64,000 nt of DNA from Streptococcus suis (GCF_002960425.1 NZ_POIZ01000052.1:62001-126000), one strand, 5' to 3'; positions 7,864 to 16,555 are shown, counted from the first letter of the stretch. Program-made: numbers and translations. Notes: a model not told the origin generated them from the letters alone.

Positions 7864-8922
7864 TTATTTTGATTCTTCGAAAGCTATGCTTGCATTGACA
7901 GCATCAATGGTCAGGCTATTTTTACTGTTTTTGTTTTCTAGGGTCAGACTGTGCTTGCTGTCTTCTTTTTTGATAGGGAGTTTCTCATACACTCCGCTGG
8001 TGTAAATTCCCATGCGCTCCATTGCTTCCTTGAGATAGGTGATGTCCCCCATTATTTCTTCTAGTTCTTGTTCCGTTTCTGCGTGGAAGCCCTGTTCTTG
8101 AGCCAATGCCATTAGATCAAACTGCGTGTTAATATTGAGATTGATGTCTTGTAGGCTTTGCTCTGTCAAGTCAAGTATGGTATGAGTGGATGAACCGACC
8201 TTAGCAGGGGTGAAGCTATTATTTCCTTTTAGACTGATTTGGATAGTCTTCAATTCGTAGTAATTCGTAATCTTGACATTTTCAAGATTGGTTTCAGAAA
8301 GGCTACCGCCATTATCTGCAGAAATGTCAAGATTTTTCAGACTAGAGTTGGTGACATGAAAGGATCGGCTATATAGCTTGCCGCTGTCGATCTGGCTATT
8401 GGTGAGATCGACATTACCTTCTAGATTGATTTCTTTGATATGAACATTCTCTATGCTGAAGATACTACCGTAATAGAAATCTATGCTATGACCTTCCAAA
8501 CTATTCAAGGTCTTTCCTTTTGGAATTTCAATGGTAACGGTGTTGACATCAATACCTCGTTGGGCTAAGAGTTCCCCAAAAAACTGCATAATTCCTTCGA
8601 TTTTAAGCTCTCGTCTTTGAGAGGTAAGTGTTAATGTCCCATCTTTTTCGGATAGACTTAGTGGGCTCTGCATATTGTTGTCAGAATTAGAATAGGTCAC
8701 ATGGTAGTTGCTATCACTAGATTCTTTGATGTAGACGCTATGAGGGATAAAGTCAACTTTAATGCTATTCAGGTCAGTGTAAGTTTGATGAATTTTCTTG
8801 GGAGCAGCTACATCTACCAAACCAGTAATGCCTCCTGTAAAAAATCCAATTCCAGCTAGAATTAAGCCTGTAATCAGGCTGACAAAGCCGATAATAATGG
8901 CCATGGTTAGTTTCTTTTTCAT
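7864..8922 (-). CDS. DUF4097 family membrane-anchored protein
   Basis: 352 aa. One N-terminal membrane helix (residues 8-32, MAIIIGFVSLITGLILAGIGFFTGG) then an exposed beta-rich domain with repeating short strands (SLEGHSIDFYYGS, IKEINLEGNVDLTNSQI), typical of DUF4097 pseudo-adhesin folds. It is the last gene of a padR-DUF1700-DUF4097 operon and its ATG overlaps the previous stop by 4 bp. Such triads are common in Firmicutes and thought to act in envelope stress sensing. No enzyme motif is seen. Confidence 0.8.
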   Translation of the reverse strand: MKKKLTMAIIIGFVSLITGLILAGIGFFTGGITGLVDVAAPKKIHQTYTDLNSIKVDFIPHSVYIKESSDSNYHVTYSNSDNNMQSPLSLSEKDGTLTLTSQRRELKIEGIMQFFGELLAQRGIDVNTVTIEIPKGKTLNSLEGHSIDFYYGSIFSIENVHIKEINLEGNVDLTNSQIDSGKLYSRSFHVTNSSLKNLDISADNGGSLSETNLENVKITNYYELKTIQISLKGNNSFTPAKVGSSTHTILDLTEQSLQDINLNINTQFDLMALAQEQGFHAETEQELEEIMGDITYLKEAMERMGIYTSGVYEKLPIKKEDSKHSLTLENKNSKNSLTIDAVNASIAFEESK

Positions 8923-9674
8923 GCTCGTTTACCTCGTTTCAAGATCCATTTGAAGCAAGCCTTGACCAAGCGCCAAGACCAGTAGGCAAAAAATCCAGTC
9001 AAGATGTAGATAAGAATGGCGCCACCAATCAGTGACAATCCTGAGCCAAAGCCCATGAGGAAGATGTTAAATCCTTCAGACAGAAGGCTAAAGGCTTCCC
9101 AAATCAGATAGCCACCGCTGGTCAGCATTCCGACACCCAAAGCAAAGGCTCCGACAATGAGGGCTAGGATAAGGGCTGTCAATCCGACTAGACTAGCTAG
9201 GAGAATGAGCAGGAGAGGAATGGCGATTGGTAGGGAAATAACAGCAAGGATGGCTAACCAGAGTGTTCGCTTGGTCTGGCTAAAATTGCGGAAGTAGCGA
9301 CCGAGGAAAAAGGCTCCAAGGATAAGGGTCGCAAACAATGGAATAAATCCGATAAATTCTCCCATGATAAAGAGCAGGAAGAAGGAGAATAAACCCATCA
9401 TACTCAAAGCACCCAGTCCAGCCCAGTGCTTCCAAGTCAGCTGGAGCGGTTCTTTTCTTTCTTTATCCTCTTGAATTTGCTTATTGAGAATATTGTTAAT
9501 CAGTTCGCTGGCAGCTTCTTTTGGTGAGCCTAGTTCTTCGATAATGTCTGCTTCCTGTTCTGGACCAGCCTCGTCAAAATATTCATTAAAGAAGTTAATG
9601 GCTTCAAAGTATTCCTTGTGGGGCAACTTTTTCAAATGTTTTTCAAGTTGCTCCATGTACTCAGTTCTTGTCAT
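8919..9674 (-). CDS. DUF1700 (HAAS-domain) membrane protein
   Basis: 251 aa. The first 65 residues (TRTEYMEQLEKHLKKLP, then EYFDEAGPEQEADIIEELGSP) form the helical HAAS/DUF1700 domain that usually pairs with PadR partners. Residues 80-240 hold several hydrophobic helices. The start overlaps the padR end by 14 bp and its stop overlaps the next start by 4 bp, so the three genes are translationally coupled. Probably a membrane partner that transmits an envelope signal or is simply repressed by PadR. Confidence 0.83.
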   Translation of the reverse strand: MTRTEYMEQLEKHLKKLPHKEYFEAINFFNEYFDEAGPEQEADIIEELGSPKEAASELINNILNKQIQEDKERKEPLQLTWKHWAGLGALSMMGLFSFFLLFIMGEFIGFIPLFATLILGAFFLGRYFRNFSQTKRTLWLAILAVISLPIAIPLLLILLASLVGLTALILALIVGAFALGVGMLTSGGYLIWEAFSLLSEGFNIFLMGFGSGLSLIGGAILIYILTGFFAYWSWRLVKACFKWILKRGKRA

Positions 9675-9987
9675 GGCGGACGCTCCCTTCTATAATACCG
9701 TTGATGGTTGCTGTGTAGGTGTCCCAATCATCTTTGAGCCGAACCAGTTCTTCATGGCCCAGCTGGGTCAGGCTGTAATACTTGCGCATGCGGCCTTGGT
9801 ATTCTTGGGAGTAGGTGGTCAAAAAGTCATTTTGCTCTAGCTTTTTCAGGATAGGATAGAGGGCTGACTCCTTGATATTGGCAATCAGTTTGATGGTCTG
9901 ACAGATTTCGTAGCCGTAAGAATCATCGGATTCTAAAATAGCCATGATGAGAAATTCCGTCAGCACTGCGGGGACTGGAAAATGCAT
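9661..9987 (-). CDS. PadR family transcriptional regulator
   Basis: 108 aa. The winged helix is evident: LIMAILESDDSYGYEICQTI, SALYPILKKLEQNDFLTTY and GRMRKYYSLTQLG are the standard PadR signatures. Short C-terminus, so it is a PadR-s2 type dimer. First gene of the operon. An 11-bp perfect inverted repeat over its promoter is the likely operator, implying autorepression of the whole operon. Confidence 0.9.
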   Translation of the reverse strand: MHFPVPAVLTEFLIMAILESDDSYGYEICQTIKLIANIKESALYPILKKLEQNDFLTTYSQEYQGRMRKYYSLTQLGHEELVRLKDDWDTYTATINGIIEGSVRHDKN

Positions 9988-10045
9988 AGGACACTCCTTT
10001 CTTTGATAGTTGGGTGATTAGGTTTAGATTTGGCATATATTTTTC

Positions 10046-10106
10046 ATTTGTTATATATCAAATCTTAGCATATAACAAATATACACCTAAACAAATATTT
10101 TGTCAA
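10046..10106 (-). promoter_or_regulatory. padR operon promoter with palindromic operator
   Basis: On the minus strand TTGACA (10106-10101), a 17-bp spacer and TATATT (10083-10078) form a strong promoter. ATTTGTTATAT and ATATAACAAAT (10046-10056 and 10070-10080) form a perfect inverted repeat with a 13-bp centre that begins at the -10 and covers the start point. Confidence 0.75.
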
Positions 10107-10129
10107 GAATATTTGTGCAAAAATTACCA

Positions 10130-10158
10130 AAAAAAATACGGCTGGAAGTCCAACCGTA
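10130..10158 (-). terminator. Terminator of the formate/nitrite channel gene
   Basis: 10137-10145 pairs with 10150-10158 (TACGGCTGG against CCAACCGTA, one wobble); the A-run at 10130-10136 gives a U tail on the minus strand. Confidence 0.8.
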
Positions 10159-10168
10159 CTCATTCGGA

Positions 10169-10975
10169 TTAGTCGATGTAAAGTTTTGATTTGTTGCTGA
10201 GCCAGCTATAGAGCAGACCGATTAGAAGTCCTCCACCGACGTAGTTTCCAAGACCTGAGAAGAGGAAGTTCACAAGGACACTGGCCACAGACATACCTTC
10301 TACAGCTCCGCCATTTGCAAAGAAAGCAAGAGAGAAGGTAGAGAAGTTAGCGATCACGTGCTCGAAGCCAAGGAAGGCAAAGATGAAGATGATGAAAATC
10401 AAGGAAATAACACGTCCAGCATCATCCTTCATACGCATAGAGATGAAGACTGCGATGTTTACAACGATGTTAGCAAATATTCCTTCGATAAATTGAGTCA
10501 ATGGTGTTTTCATCAATTTTGCAGTGGTCGCTTGGATTAGGTAGCTATGCTCATCCAAATGCCCAACTTGGTAAGGCTGGGTGTAGGAGAGCAAGAAGCA
10601 GACGATAACCGCGCCGACAAAGTTGAAGAAAATACATGTTGCCAAGATTTTCAATGCAGTCTTAGTAGGGATGACCTTGCGGTGAATAGCTGATGTCATA
10701 TACATCATGTTTGATGTACCGAGCTCGGCATTCATATACAAAATCATGACCAAGCACCAGCCGAACATAAGACCGTAACCGAATTTACCCAAACCATCTA
10801 CGATGTGGTTGAGTTTGTCAGCCACATAGGCTGAGATGGCCAAACCAATTGCCAAATAAACGCTGGCCATTGCGGCACGGATGGCATAGGCAAAGTAGTT
10901 GCTTTCGATCAAGTCGGCTTTTTTCTTGATACTCTTGTCGATATTATAAATCAGCGAATCTTGTTGTGCTGCCAT
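10169..10975 (-). CDS. Formate/nitrite transporter (FNT) family channel
   Basis: 268 aa, six membrane helices. FNT signatures: GTSNMMYMTSA in the second helix region, GIFANIVVNIAVF around residue 165, and GFEHVIANFSTFSLAF, which holds the central pore histidine of FocA. These pentameric channels move formate, nitrite or lactate with protons. In a mixed-acid fermenting streptococcus formate from pyruvate formate-lyase is the likely substrate. The gene is monocistronic: TATACT lies on the minus strand at 11030-11025 and a terminator follows. Confidence 0.88.
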   Translation of the reverse strand: MAAQQDSLIYNIDKSIKKKADLIESNYFAYAIRAAMASVYLAIGLAISAYVADKLNHIVDGLGKFGYGLMFGWCLVMILYMNAELGTSNMMYMTSAIHRKVIPTKTALKILATCIFFNFVGAVIVCFLLSYTQPYQVGHLDEHSYLIQATTAKLMKTPLTQFIEGIFANIVVNIAVFISMRMKDDAGRVISLIFIIFIFAFLGFEHVIANFSTFSLAFFANGGAVEGMSVASVLVNFLFSGLGNYVGGGLLIGLLYSWLSNKSKLYID

Positions 10976-11251
10976 AATAATCCCCTTTATATAATCATAT
11001 TTGATAGTGTTCTCACAATAAAAGAGTATAACAGAAAATAGCTAAAAATGTAAGTGTTTTTCGGTAAAAAACTCAAGTAACCGTTATCAATTAGTGCTAG
11101 TTATGGTCGACCTACTTCATTCTCCTGAAAAGAGTGTGTCAGCTGCTCTCTCTAAAAAAGATTTTCCATCTGTTGAAAGGTGTCTGCTCAGCTATTTTCC
11201 AAAAAACTATGCTACAATAAAGCTAGAAAAAATCGGAAAAGAGGCTAGTAT

Positions 11252-12784
11252 ATGTCAGATATTATTGCTTTTGGTTATGGTCGTGAGCGTGCAGAGATGA
11301 AGCTTAAGCGGCTCAATCGTCATGGAATTATAGCAGGTGCTACGGGTACGGGTAAGACAGTGACCTTGAAGGTCTTGGCGGAGCAGTTGAGTGACGCGGG
11401 CATTCCTGTCTTTCTATCAGACATCAAGGGTGATTTGAATAGCTTGGTTGCGGCGAATACCAAGGAAATTGATCCAAGTCGTTTGGAGAAAACCCACTAT
11501 CCTGACTATAGTCCAGTTGGCTATCCTGTGGAGTTGTGGGATGTTTTGGGTGAAAATGGAACCCCTGTCCGCATGACCATTTCAGAGTTGGGACCTGTCT
11601 TATTGACACGCCTTTTGGGCTTGAATGACACCCAAGAATCTATTCTGAATATCGTATTTAGTGTAGCAGATGAGCGTGGGCTTCTCTTGATTGATTTGAT
11701 GGACCTGCGGGCCATGCTCAATTTTGTGGCTGAAAATGCGGCAGAGCTGAGCCAGTATTATGGAAATATTCCAGCTCGTTCGGTTGGTGCTATCTTGCGT
11801 AGTCTGGTTGTTTTGGAGCAACAAGGTGGTAAGATTTTCTTCGGTGAGCCAAGCCTGGAAATTGCTGACTTGATGCGTACGGAGGAGGATGGCCGTGGGG
11901 TTATCAACGTTCTCCAAGCTACTCAGTTATTTAATCAGCCGACACTGTATTCAACGGTTCTTCTCAGCCTTTTGTCTGAGCTTTATGAAGTCCTACCTGA
12001 GGTGGGCGATTTGGACAAGCCTAAGATGGTCTTCTTCTTTGATGAGGCTCATGTTCTCTTCAAAGACGCACCGAAAGTTCTCCTTGAAAAGATTGAGCTA
12101 ATTGTCCGTTTGATTCGTTCAAAAGGTGTAGGGGTTTTCTTTGTCACCCAGAATCCAACGGACATTCCTGATAGCATCGCAGCCCAGTTGGGTAATCGTA
12201 TCCAACATGGTCTTCGTGCCTTTACACCAAAAGAGCTCAAGACAGTTGCGACTGTTGCCGAAACCTTCCGCCAAGAAGGCAGTGAGGACTTGGCCAAGGT
12301 CATTCAGGAGTTGCAAGTAGGTGAAGCAGTAGTGTCCACCTTGCAAGCCGACGGAACACCTAGCTTTGCGGACCGGGTGACTGTTTATCCTCCAAAAAGT
12401 ATGCTAGGAACCGTGGAGCCAAGTGCCCTCTTGTCAGTTATCAATAATTCTCCTTTGATGGAAAAATATGCTGACGCGGTTAACCGTGAATCAGCCCACG
12501 AGCAGATTTTGGCCATGACGGAGGCCAAAGAAGCCGAACTCATCCAAAAAGCAGAGCAGGCCGAGGCGGAAAAACAGGCAGAAAAAGAAGCTAAGGCAGC
12601 CGCAAAAATGGAAGAGAAAGCCCAGAAAGAAGCAGCTAAAGCTGCACAAAAAACTAGTCAGCCAGCCGGTCGCAAAACAGATTCCATGATGGATCGCTTT
12701 ACCAAGAACCTGATGAGTCAGGTCGGACGGGAAGTTGGGCGCGTGGTGACTCGTGGTATTATGGGCATGCTAAAAGGAAAGTAA
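11252..12784 (+). CDS. HerA-like helicase/ATPase, DUF853 (YjgR) family
   Basis: 510 aa. Walker A GATGTGKTVT near residue 30, Walker B VFFFDEAHVLF near residue 270, then FFVTQNPTDIP and an arginine-rich region, as in the HerA/FtsK-type ATPases of the DUF853 family. The tail (about 425-480) is an Ala/Glu/Lys-rich charged coiled coil. GAGG lies before ATG 11252. Function of YjgR proteins is not settled; DNA translocation is inferred from the fold. Single gene followed by a terminator. Confidence 0.85.
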   Translation: MSDIIAFGYGRERAEMKLKRLNRHGIIAGATGTGKTVTLKVLAEQLSDAGIPVFLSDIKGDLNSLVAANTKEIDPSRLEKTHYPDYSPVGYPVELWDVLGENGTPVRMTISELGPVLLTRLLGLNDTQESILNIVFSVADERGLLLIDLMDLRAMLNFVAENAAELSQYYGNIPARSVGAILRSLVVLEQQGGKIFFGEPSLEIADLMRTEEDGRGVINVLQATQLFNQPTLYSTVLLSLLSELYEVLPEVGDLDKPKMVFFFDEAHVLFKDAPKVLLEKIELIVRLIRSKGVGVFFVTQNPTDIPDSIAAQLGNRIQHGLRAFTPKELKTVATVAETFRQEGSEDLAKVIQELQVGEAVVSTLQADGTPSFADRVTVYPPKSMLGTVEPSALLSVINNSPLMEKYADAVNRESAHEQILAMTEAKEAELIQKAEQAEAEKQAEKEAKAAAKMEEKAQKEAAKAAQKTSQPAGRKTDSMMDRFTKNLMSQVGREVGRVVTRGIMGMLKGK

Positions 12785-12790
12785 AGGACT

Positions 12791-12820
12791 AAACTGGGAA
12801 GGGAACTTCTCAGTTTTTTT
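12791..12820 (+). terminator. Terminator after the HerA-like gene
   Basis: AAACTGGGAAG (12791-12801) pairs with CTTCTCAGTTT (12806-12816) with one wobble, followed by T residues. Confidence 0.85.
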
Positions 12821-12896
12821 ATCGAAACAAAGTTCTTGCCAGATGCTAAAAAAATCGTTAAAATAGACACAAATCACTAACTAGTAAGGAGTTGCC

Positions 12897-13502
12897 ATGA
12901 CTGATCAATTACAGGCATTATTGAAAGACTATCAGCCTCAGCCCTTGGGTCAAAAACGTTCTTATGCAGTCTTCTTGCCCTTAGTCTGGTCAGACAATCA
13001 GTGGCAGGTCTTATATGAGATTCGGAGCGAGTCCATTTCTCAACCGGGAGAAGTCTCCTTCCCAGGTGGTGGAATTGATGAAGGCGAGACAGCAGAAGAA
13101 GCTGCCATTCGTGAGGTTATCGAAGAACTTGACATTCAACAGGAACAAATTGAGTTGTTAGGGGAAATCGATTATCTAGTTTTTGGCCGCTTGACGATTC
13201 GCTGTTTTGTCGGTCGACTTCACTTGGACTGGCAGACTCTTCAACCCAATGATGAAGTGGCTCGATTCTTTACAGTTCCACTGGAAACCTTGCTGAAAAC
13301 GGCCCCTGTCTATTATCAACTGGATTCACAGATTGTCCCAGATTGTGACTTTCCCTTTGAACGCTTGAGAGGTGGGGTTGACTATCCTTTCAGTCATCAC
13401 AAACGCTCCGTCCCCTTTTATGAAAATCTACCAGAAAATATCTGGGGAATGACTGCCCAATTTACCCATCGATTTGTGGAGATAGTGAACGGAAGTCGAT
13501 GA
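12897..13502 (+). CDS. Nudix hydrolase, CoA pyrophosphatase-like
   Basis: 201 aa. The Nudix box GGGIDEGETAEEAAIREVIE with EEL after it holds the REVIEEL metal site. Ahead of it, EIRSESISQPGEVSFPGG matches the UPF0035 motif that distinguishes CoA diphosphatases (NudL/YeaB/PCD1). It would cut CoA to 3',5'-ADP and 4'-phosphopantetheine. ATG 12897 has AAGGAG upstream. Single gene. Confidence 0.85.
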   Translation: MTDQLQALLKDYQPQPLGQKRSYAVFLPLVWSDNQWQVLYEIRSESISQPGEVSFPGGGIDEGETAEEAAIREVIEELDIQQEQIELLGEIDYLVFGRLTIRCFVGRLHLDWQTLQPNDEVARFFTVPLETLLKTAPVYYQLDSQIVPDCDFPFERLRGGVDYPFSHHKRSVPFYENLPENIWGMTAQFTHRFVEIVNGSR

Positions 13503-13584
13503 GCTTGACTTTGTCATCTATTTGTTTTTGAATGAAAAAGTGTAGAAAAAAATGTATAGATTGTATGGCTTTATTCAGATGGTT

Positions 13585-13705
13585 TGGGAGTGGGAAAGAA
13601 CTCGACAGAGCTAAAAAAGAGTTCGTCTTCCCACCCCCGCACAGTTGATTAGGTCAGATTTGGAGTGTGAAACACGAACAAATCTGCCAATCAACCACTG
13701 CGCTG
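13585..13705. repeat. Intergenic element of two consecutive imperfect palindromes
   Basis: GTGGGAA...GAACTC (about 13590-13602) pairs with GAGTTC...TTCCCAC (13619-13633). Directly after, 13639-13661 pairs imperfectly with 13680-13702 (TTGATT...CAGATTT against AAATCTG...AATCAA). Nothing in 13503-13805 looks coding. The arrangement resembles multi-copy streptococcal intergenic repeats, but only one copy is in this window. Confidence 0.45.
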
Positions 13706-13806
13706 AAATGTTGACACGAACTCTGAGAAGCGAGACTGGACTTGAGCTCAGCATCCTTTGTTAATTTGGATAACTGTTTTTCTTTCAAAACCAGTCACAC
13801 CAAGCA

Positions 13807-13843
13807 AAAAGCACCTGAAATCATTGATTTCAAGTGCTTTTTC
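13807..13843. terminator. Terminator, probably the original rpmF-rpmG terminator
   Basis: AAAGCACCTGAAATC pairs with GATTTCAAGTGCTTT (13808-13840, one mismatch or bulge). A-rich on the left and T-rich on the right, so it can work in both directions. It stands 8 bp from the island-end copy of the rpmG 3' end (13851-13868), where the rpmG terminator would lie if the island were absent. Confidence 0.75.
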
Positions 13844-13850
13844 AATTTAA

Positions 13851-13868
13851 TTATTTCACCTCAGTAAA
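13851..13868. other. Attachment-site repeat (far end), copy of the rpmG 3' end
   Basis: TTATTTCACCTCAGTAAA is identical to 27836-27853, the last five codons plus stop of rpmG on the minus strand. It stands beside the 3' end of an integrase gene and in the same orientation as the rpmG copy, as expected for the direct repeats left by site-specific integration into the 3' end of rpmG. Confidence 0.75.
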
Positions 13869-13952
13869 GGTTAAATATTATCTTATCCCAGTTGTTGAAA
13901 ATCCTTTTATAATAAGGATTTTCGAAAAATTGTGACGATCATTTTTGTAAAA

Positions 13953-13972
13953 GGTAGTGACAAGGGTAGTGA
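13953..13972. repeat. Candidate integrase arm sites
   Basis: GGTAGTGA occurs at 13953-13960 and 13965-13972, twelve bases apart, between the attachment repeat and the integrase gene. The same octamer is found near the other end of the island (27734-27741), with a 7-of-8 variant at 27824-27831. Repeats near both ends are typical of integrase N-domain binding sites. Confidence 0.4.
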
Positions 13973-13977
13973 TGTAA

Positions 13978-14745
13978 TTAAGCTGTCAGTTCTTTCATTT
14001 TTTGAGTAAAGATGTTCACAGCGTTTTGAATTTTTTTAGGAGCTAGTTCAGCGTAGGTATCCATTGTTGTAGATATTGATTTGTGCCCTAAACGTGTCTG
14101 CAATTCCTTCCAATTTGCTCCTGCATTCAACATCAATGAAGCATGTGTATGCCGAAAGAGATGAAATCCATACTTAGGTAAGTTGATTGATTCCAATCTT
14201 TTTTCTAGAGTTGTACGCTCGTTCCTATCGCACATATAGTTTCCGTATATTGTTGGGAAAATTAACGGGCTTTCTGGCAACCCTTTCTTGGTGAAATATG
14301 CATTCATTTCCAGATGAAATTCTCGGAGCTCCTCAAGAACCTGTCTAGGGACGGAGACATTACGATTGCTAGCATCAGTTTTCGGTGTTTGCTTACAGAC
14401 AACCTCACCTTTAATCCCTAATTTTTTATTTCCAGCCTTCCACATTAATGTTTTATTGACTTGAATCTCATTTGTATCAAACAGTAAATCATCAATATCA
14501 AGAGCAAGTAGTTCATTAATTCGTAAGGCAGATGCTAGTAATGTGTTACAAATCGTTTTAAAACGGCGATTAGCACGTGTATTTTGAAGACTATTAAGGA
14601 ATTGTAACCATTTTGCTAAATCTTCATCATGCAATACCATCACACGTTTTTTATGAGCTTTAGGTTTTGGAGGAATTTTAACTACTTTAGCAGGATTAGT
14701 CGTCAAGATTTCCAATGTAATCCCGTAGTCGAATATATCACTCAA
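13978..14745 (-). pseudogene. int: 5'-truncated tyrosine recombinase (integrase)
   Basis: 255 aa remain of a protein that normally has about 380. The catalytic domain is complete: Arg in ASALRINELLALDIDDL, HLFRHTHASLML (His-x-x-Arg box), LGHKSISTTMDTYAEL with the second His and the nucleophile Tyr. The N-terminal arm-binding and most of the core-binding domain are missing; the frame opens at MSDIFDYGITLEILTTNPAK, which is mid-protein in relatives. It sits at one end of the 14-kb island, reading outward, next to the attachment repeat. Without its N-domain it is unlikely to excise the island on its own. Confidence 0.8.
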
Positions 14746-14759
14746 TTATTTTATTGATA

Positions 14760-15125
14760 CTAAGATGGATGGTTGAGGTAATCCATCTTTGAGTACAAAT
14801 TGGATATGTATGAAGTCCATTAATAGTTGAAAAATGGTCTAAATTTATAAAGTCCATGTTTGACCAATAAATGGACAAAGTATAACTCCATTTTTATTAT
14901 GAAACTGAAGATTCATGCTCGATTGCCCGAATGACGGGCAACAGCGGGGCGCATTGCTATTCCCCGCTGGCCTATGTTCGATATTTTTGAGCTGTAAGAT
15001 AAACAATTGACTTCGATTCAAGATAGATTTTTGTTACTTTTTGCCAAAAAGTAAGTTTTTGTAGTTTTGACAGCCCTGTGGTCCATCAAAACTACAAACG
15101 CTCTCCGAGGGGTCTTGCAGACGGC
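14760..15125. other. Non-coding, hairpin-rich remnant of a mobile element
   Basis: No supported gene. Four strong inverted repeats follow one another: TTGCCCG-AATGA-CGGGCAA (about 14922-14940), CAGCGGGG with CCCCGCTG (14942-14969), TTACTTTTT-GCC-AAAAAGTAA (about 15034-15054), and TTGTAGTTTTGA with TCAAAACTACAA (about 15058-15100), then a GC-rich CTCTCCGAGGGGTC tract. Such a series is seen around transfer origins and ends of streptococcal ICEs. Whether this is an oriT remnant is inference. Confidence 0.4.
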
Positions 15126-15148
15126 TAATCAAAAAATAAGAAAACAAA

Positions 15149-15190
15149 AACGCACCAAAAATGGTGCGTTAATCGTTTATGTGTTATAAT
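15149..15190 (+). promoter_or_regulatory. pezAT promoter with overlapping palindrome
   Basis: AACGCACCA (15149-15157) and TGGTGCGTT (15162-15170) form a perfect inverted repeat over the expected -35 region. TATAAT follows at 15185-15190. PezA-type antitoxins autoregulate by binding such promoter palindromes. The repeat could also end incoming transcription. Confidence 0.6.
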
Positions 15191-15218
15191 GAAAGCAAAT
15201 ATGAGGAGGTCTTTATCT

Positions 15219-15695
15219 ATGATTGGAGACAATATAAAATCACTACGCCAGACACACGATTTAACACAACCAGAATTTGCGAAAATGGTCGGTATTTCAC
15301 GCAATAGCCTGAGTCGTTATGAAAATGGAACCAGCACCGTTTCAACAGAGCTTATCGACCGTATTTGTCAGAAATTTAATGTCTCTTATATCGATATTGT
15401 AGGGGAGGACAAGATGTTAACACCTGTTGAAGATTACCAATTGACCTTAAAAGTAGAAGTGATAAAAGAACGTGGAGCAGCTATTTTATCACAGCTTTAT
15501 AGATACCAGGATAGTCAAGATATTGCTTTTGATGATGAATCCAACCCTTGGATTCTCATGAGTGATGACTTGGCCGAATTGATTAACACGAAAATTTACC
15601 TTGTCGATACTTTCGATGAAATAGAGCGTTACAATGGCTATTTAGACGGTATCGAGCGGATGTTGAATATGGTGCATCATCGGGTGGTGGCATAA
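15219..15695 (+). CDS. pezA: Antitoxin PezA/SezA (XRE family, epsilon-like)
   Basis: 158 aa from ATG 15219, with AGGAGG upstream at 15203-15209; a longer frame from 15189 would overlap the -10 and is less likely. The N-terminal helix-turn-helix (MIGDNIKSLRQTHDLTQPEF through SRNSLSRYENG) and the C-terminal toxin-binding half (SNPWILMSDDLAELI, FDEIERYNGYLDGIERML) agree with pneumococcal PezA as I remember it. It neutralises PezT and represses the operon. Stop and next start overlap (TAATG). It lies inside the rpmG island, where it would stabilise the element. Confidence 0.92.
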   Translation: MIGDNIKSLRQTHDLTQPEFAKMVGISRNSLSRYENGTSTVSTELIDRICQKFNVSYIDIVGEDKMLTPVEDYQLTLKVEVIKERGAAILSQLYRYQDSQDIAFDDESNPWILMSDDLAELINTKIYLVDTFDEIERYNGYLDGIERMLNMVHHRVVA

Positions 15696-16471
15696 TGAGA
15701 TTGGAAGAATTCAGTGAGGCTGCATTTCAGAAGGCCTTACAGCGAACCATTCGGGCCTTAACCCGAGGAAAGACGATTCCAGATAAACCGAAAGCTATCT
15801 TGCTTGGTGGACAAAGCGGAGCAGGTAAGACAACGATACATCGTATCAAGCAAAAGGAATTTCAAGGCAATATCATTATCATCGATGGTGATAGCTACCG
15901 TTCTCAGCATCCCAATTACTTAGCCCTGCAAGAAAAGTATGGCAAGGACAGCGTGGACTATACCAAGGGATTTGCAGGAAAAATGGTAGAGCATCTAGTT
16001 GATGAACTTAGCACACAAGGTTATCATTTGCTGATTGAAGGAACCTTACGAACCACTCAAGTTCCTCGTCAGACTGCTCAATTATTAGCTTCGAAAGGAT
16101 ACCAAGTTTCTTTAGCTGTCATTGGTACTAAACCAGAGCTTTCTTATCTCAGCACCTTGATTCGTTACGAAGAGCTTTATGCCATCGATCCCAATCAGGC
16201 CAGGGCAACACCAAAAGAACACCATGATGGGATTGTAGAGCATTTGGTTGGTAACTTAAAGGAGCTTGAAAGCGATAAACTCTTTGACCAGATTCAGATT
16301 TATCAAAGAGATAGGACTTGTATCTATGATTCTGAAACTGATGAAGGTTCCGCGGCAGAAGTATTACAAGAATGCCTCTTCGGAAAATGGAGTAAAGTCG
16401 AGGAAGAGATGATGAAGGTGGGGAAAGAGCGGTTGAGGGAGATGAGTAAGAGTAATGGAAACGATGTATAG
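15695..16471 (+). CDS. pezT: Zeta toxin PezT/SezT (UDP-N-acetylglucosamine kinase)
   Basis: 258 aa. Walker A GGQSGAGKT at residues 38-46, catalytic Asp66 in IDGDSYR, then LLIEGTLRTTQVPRQTA and the RYEELYA helix, as in zeta toxins. The enzyme phosphorylates UDP-GlcNAc, blocks peptidoglycan synthesis and lyses growing cells when antitoxin is lost. Start overlaps the pezA stop by one base. The extended lysine/glutamate-rich C-terminus is as in PezT. Function follows the known family; no inactivating change is seen. Confidence 0.92.
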   Translation: MRLEEFSEAAFQKALQRTIRALTRGKTIPDKPKAILLGGQSGAGKTTIHRIKQKEFQGNIIIIDGDSYRSQHPNYLALQEKYGKDSVDYTKGFAGKMVEHLVDELSTQGYHLLIEGTLRTTQVPRQTAQLLASKGYQVSLAVIGTKPELSYLSTLIRYEELYAIDPNQARATPKEHHDGIVEHLVGNLKELESDKLFDQIQIYQRDRTCIYDSETDEGSAAEVLQECLFGKWSKVEEEMMKVGKERLREMSKSNGNDV

Positions 16472-16555
16472 TTATATGCAGTATCTAATTCAAGAAGAAT
16501 TCCTATCATCGTTTAAAACAGGAGAAGAAAATTCAAATTAGACAACAACAGCTTC

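Noticed and set aside
11094..11300. 68-aa ORF upstream of the HerA-like gene
   Set aside because: Overlaps the promoter and start of the real gene and has no ribosome site or recognisable motif.
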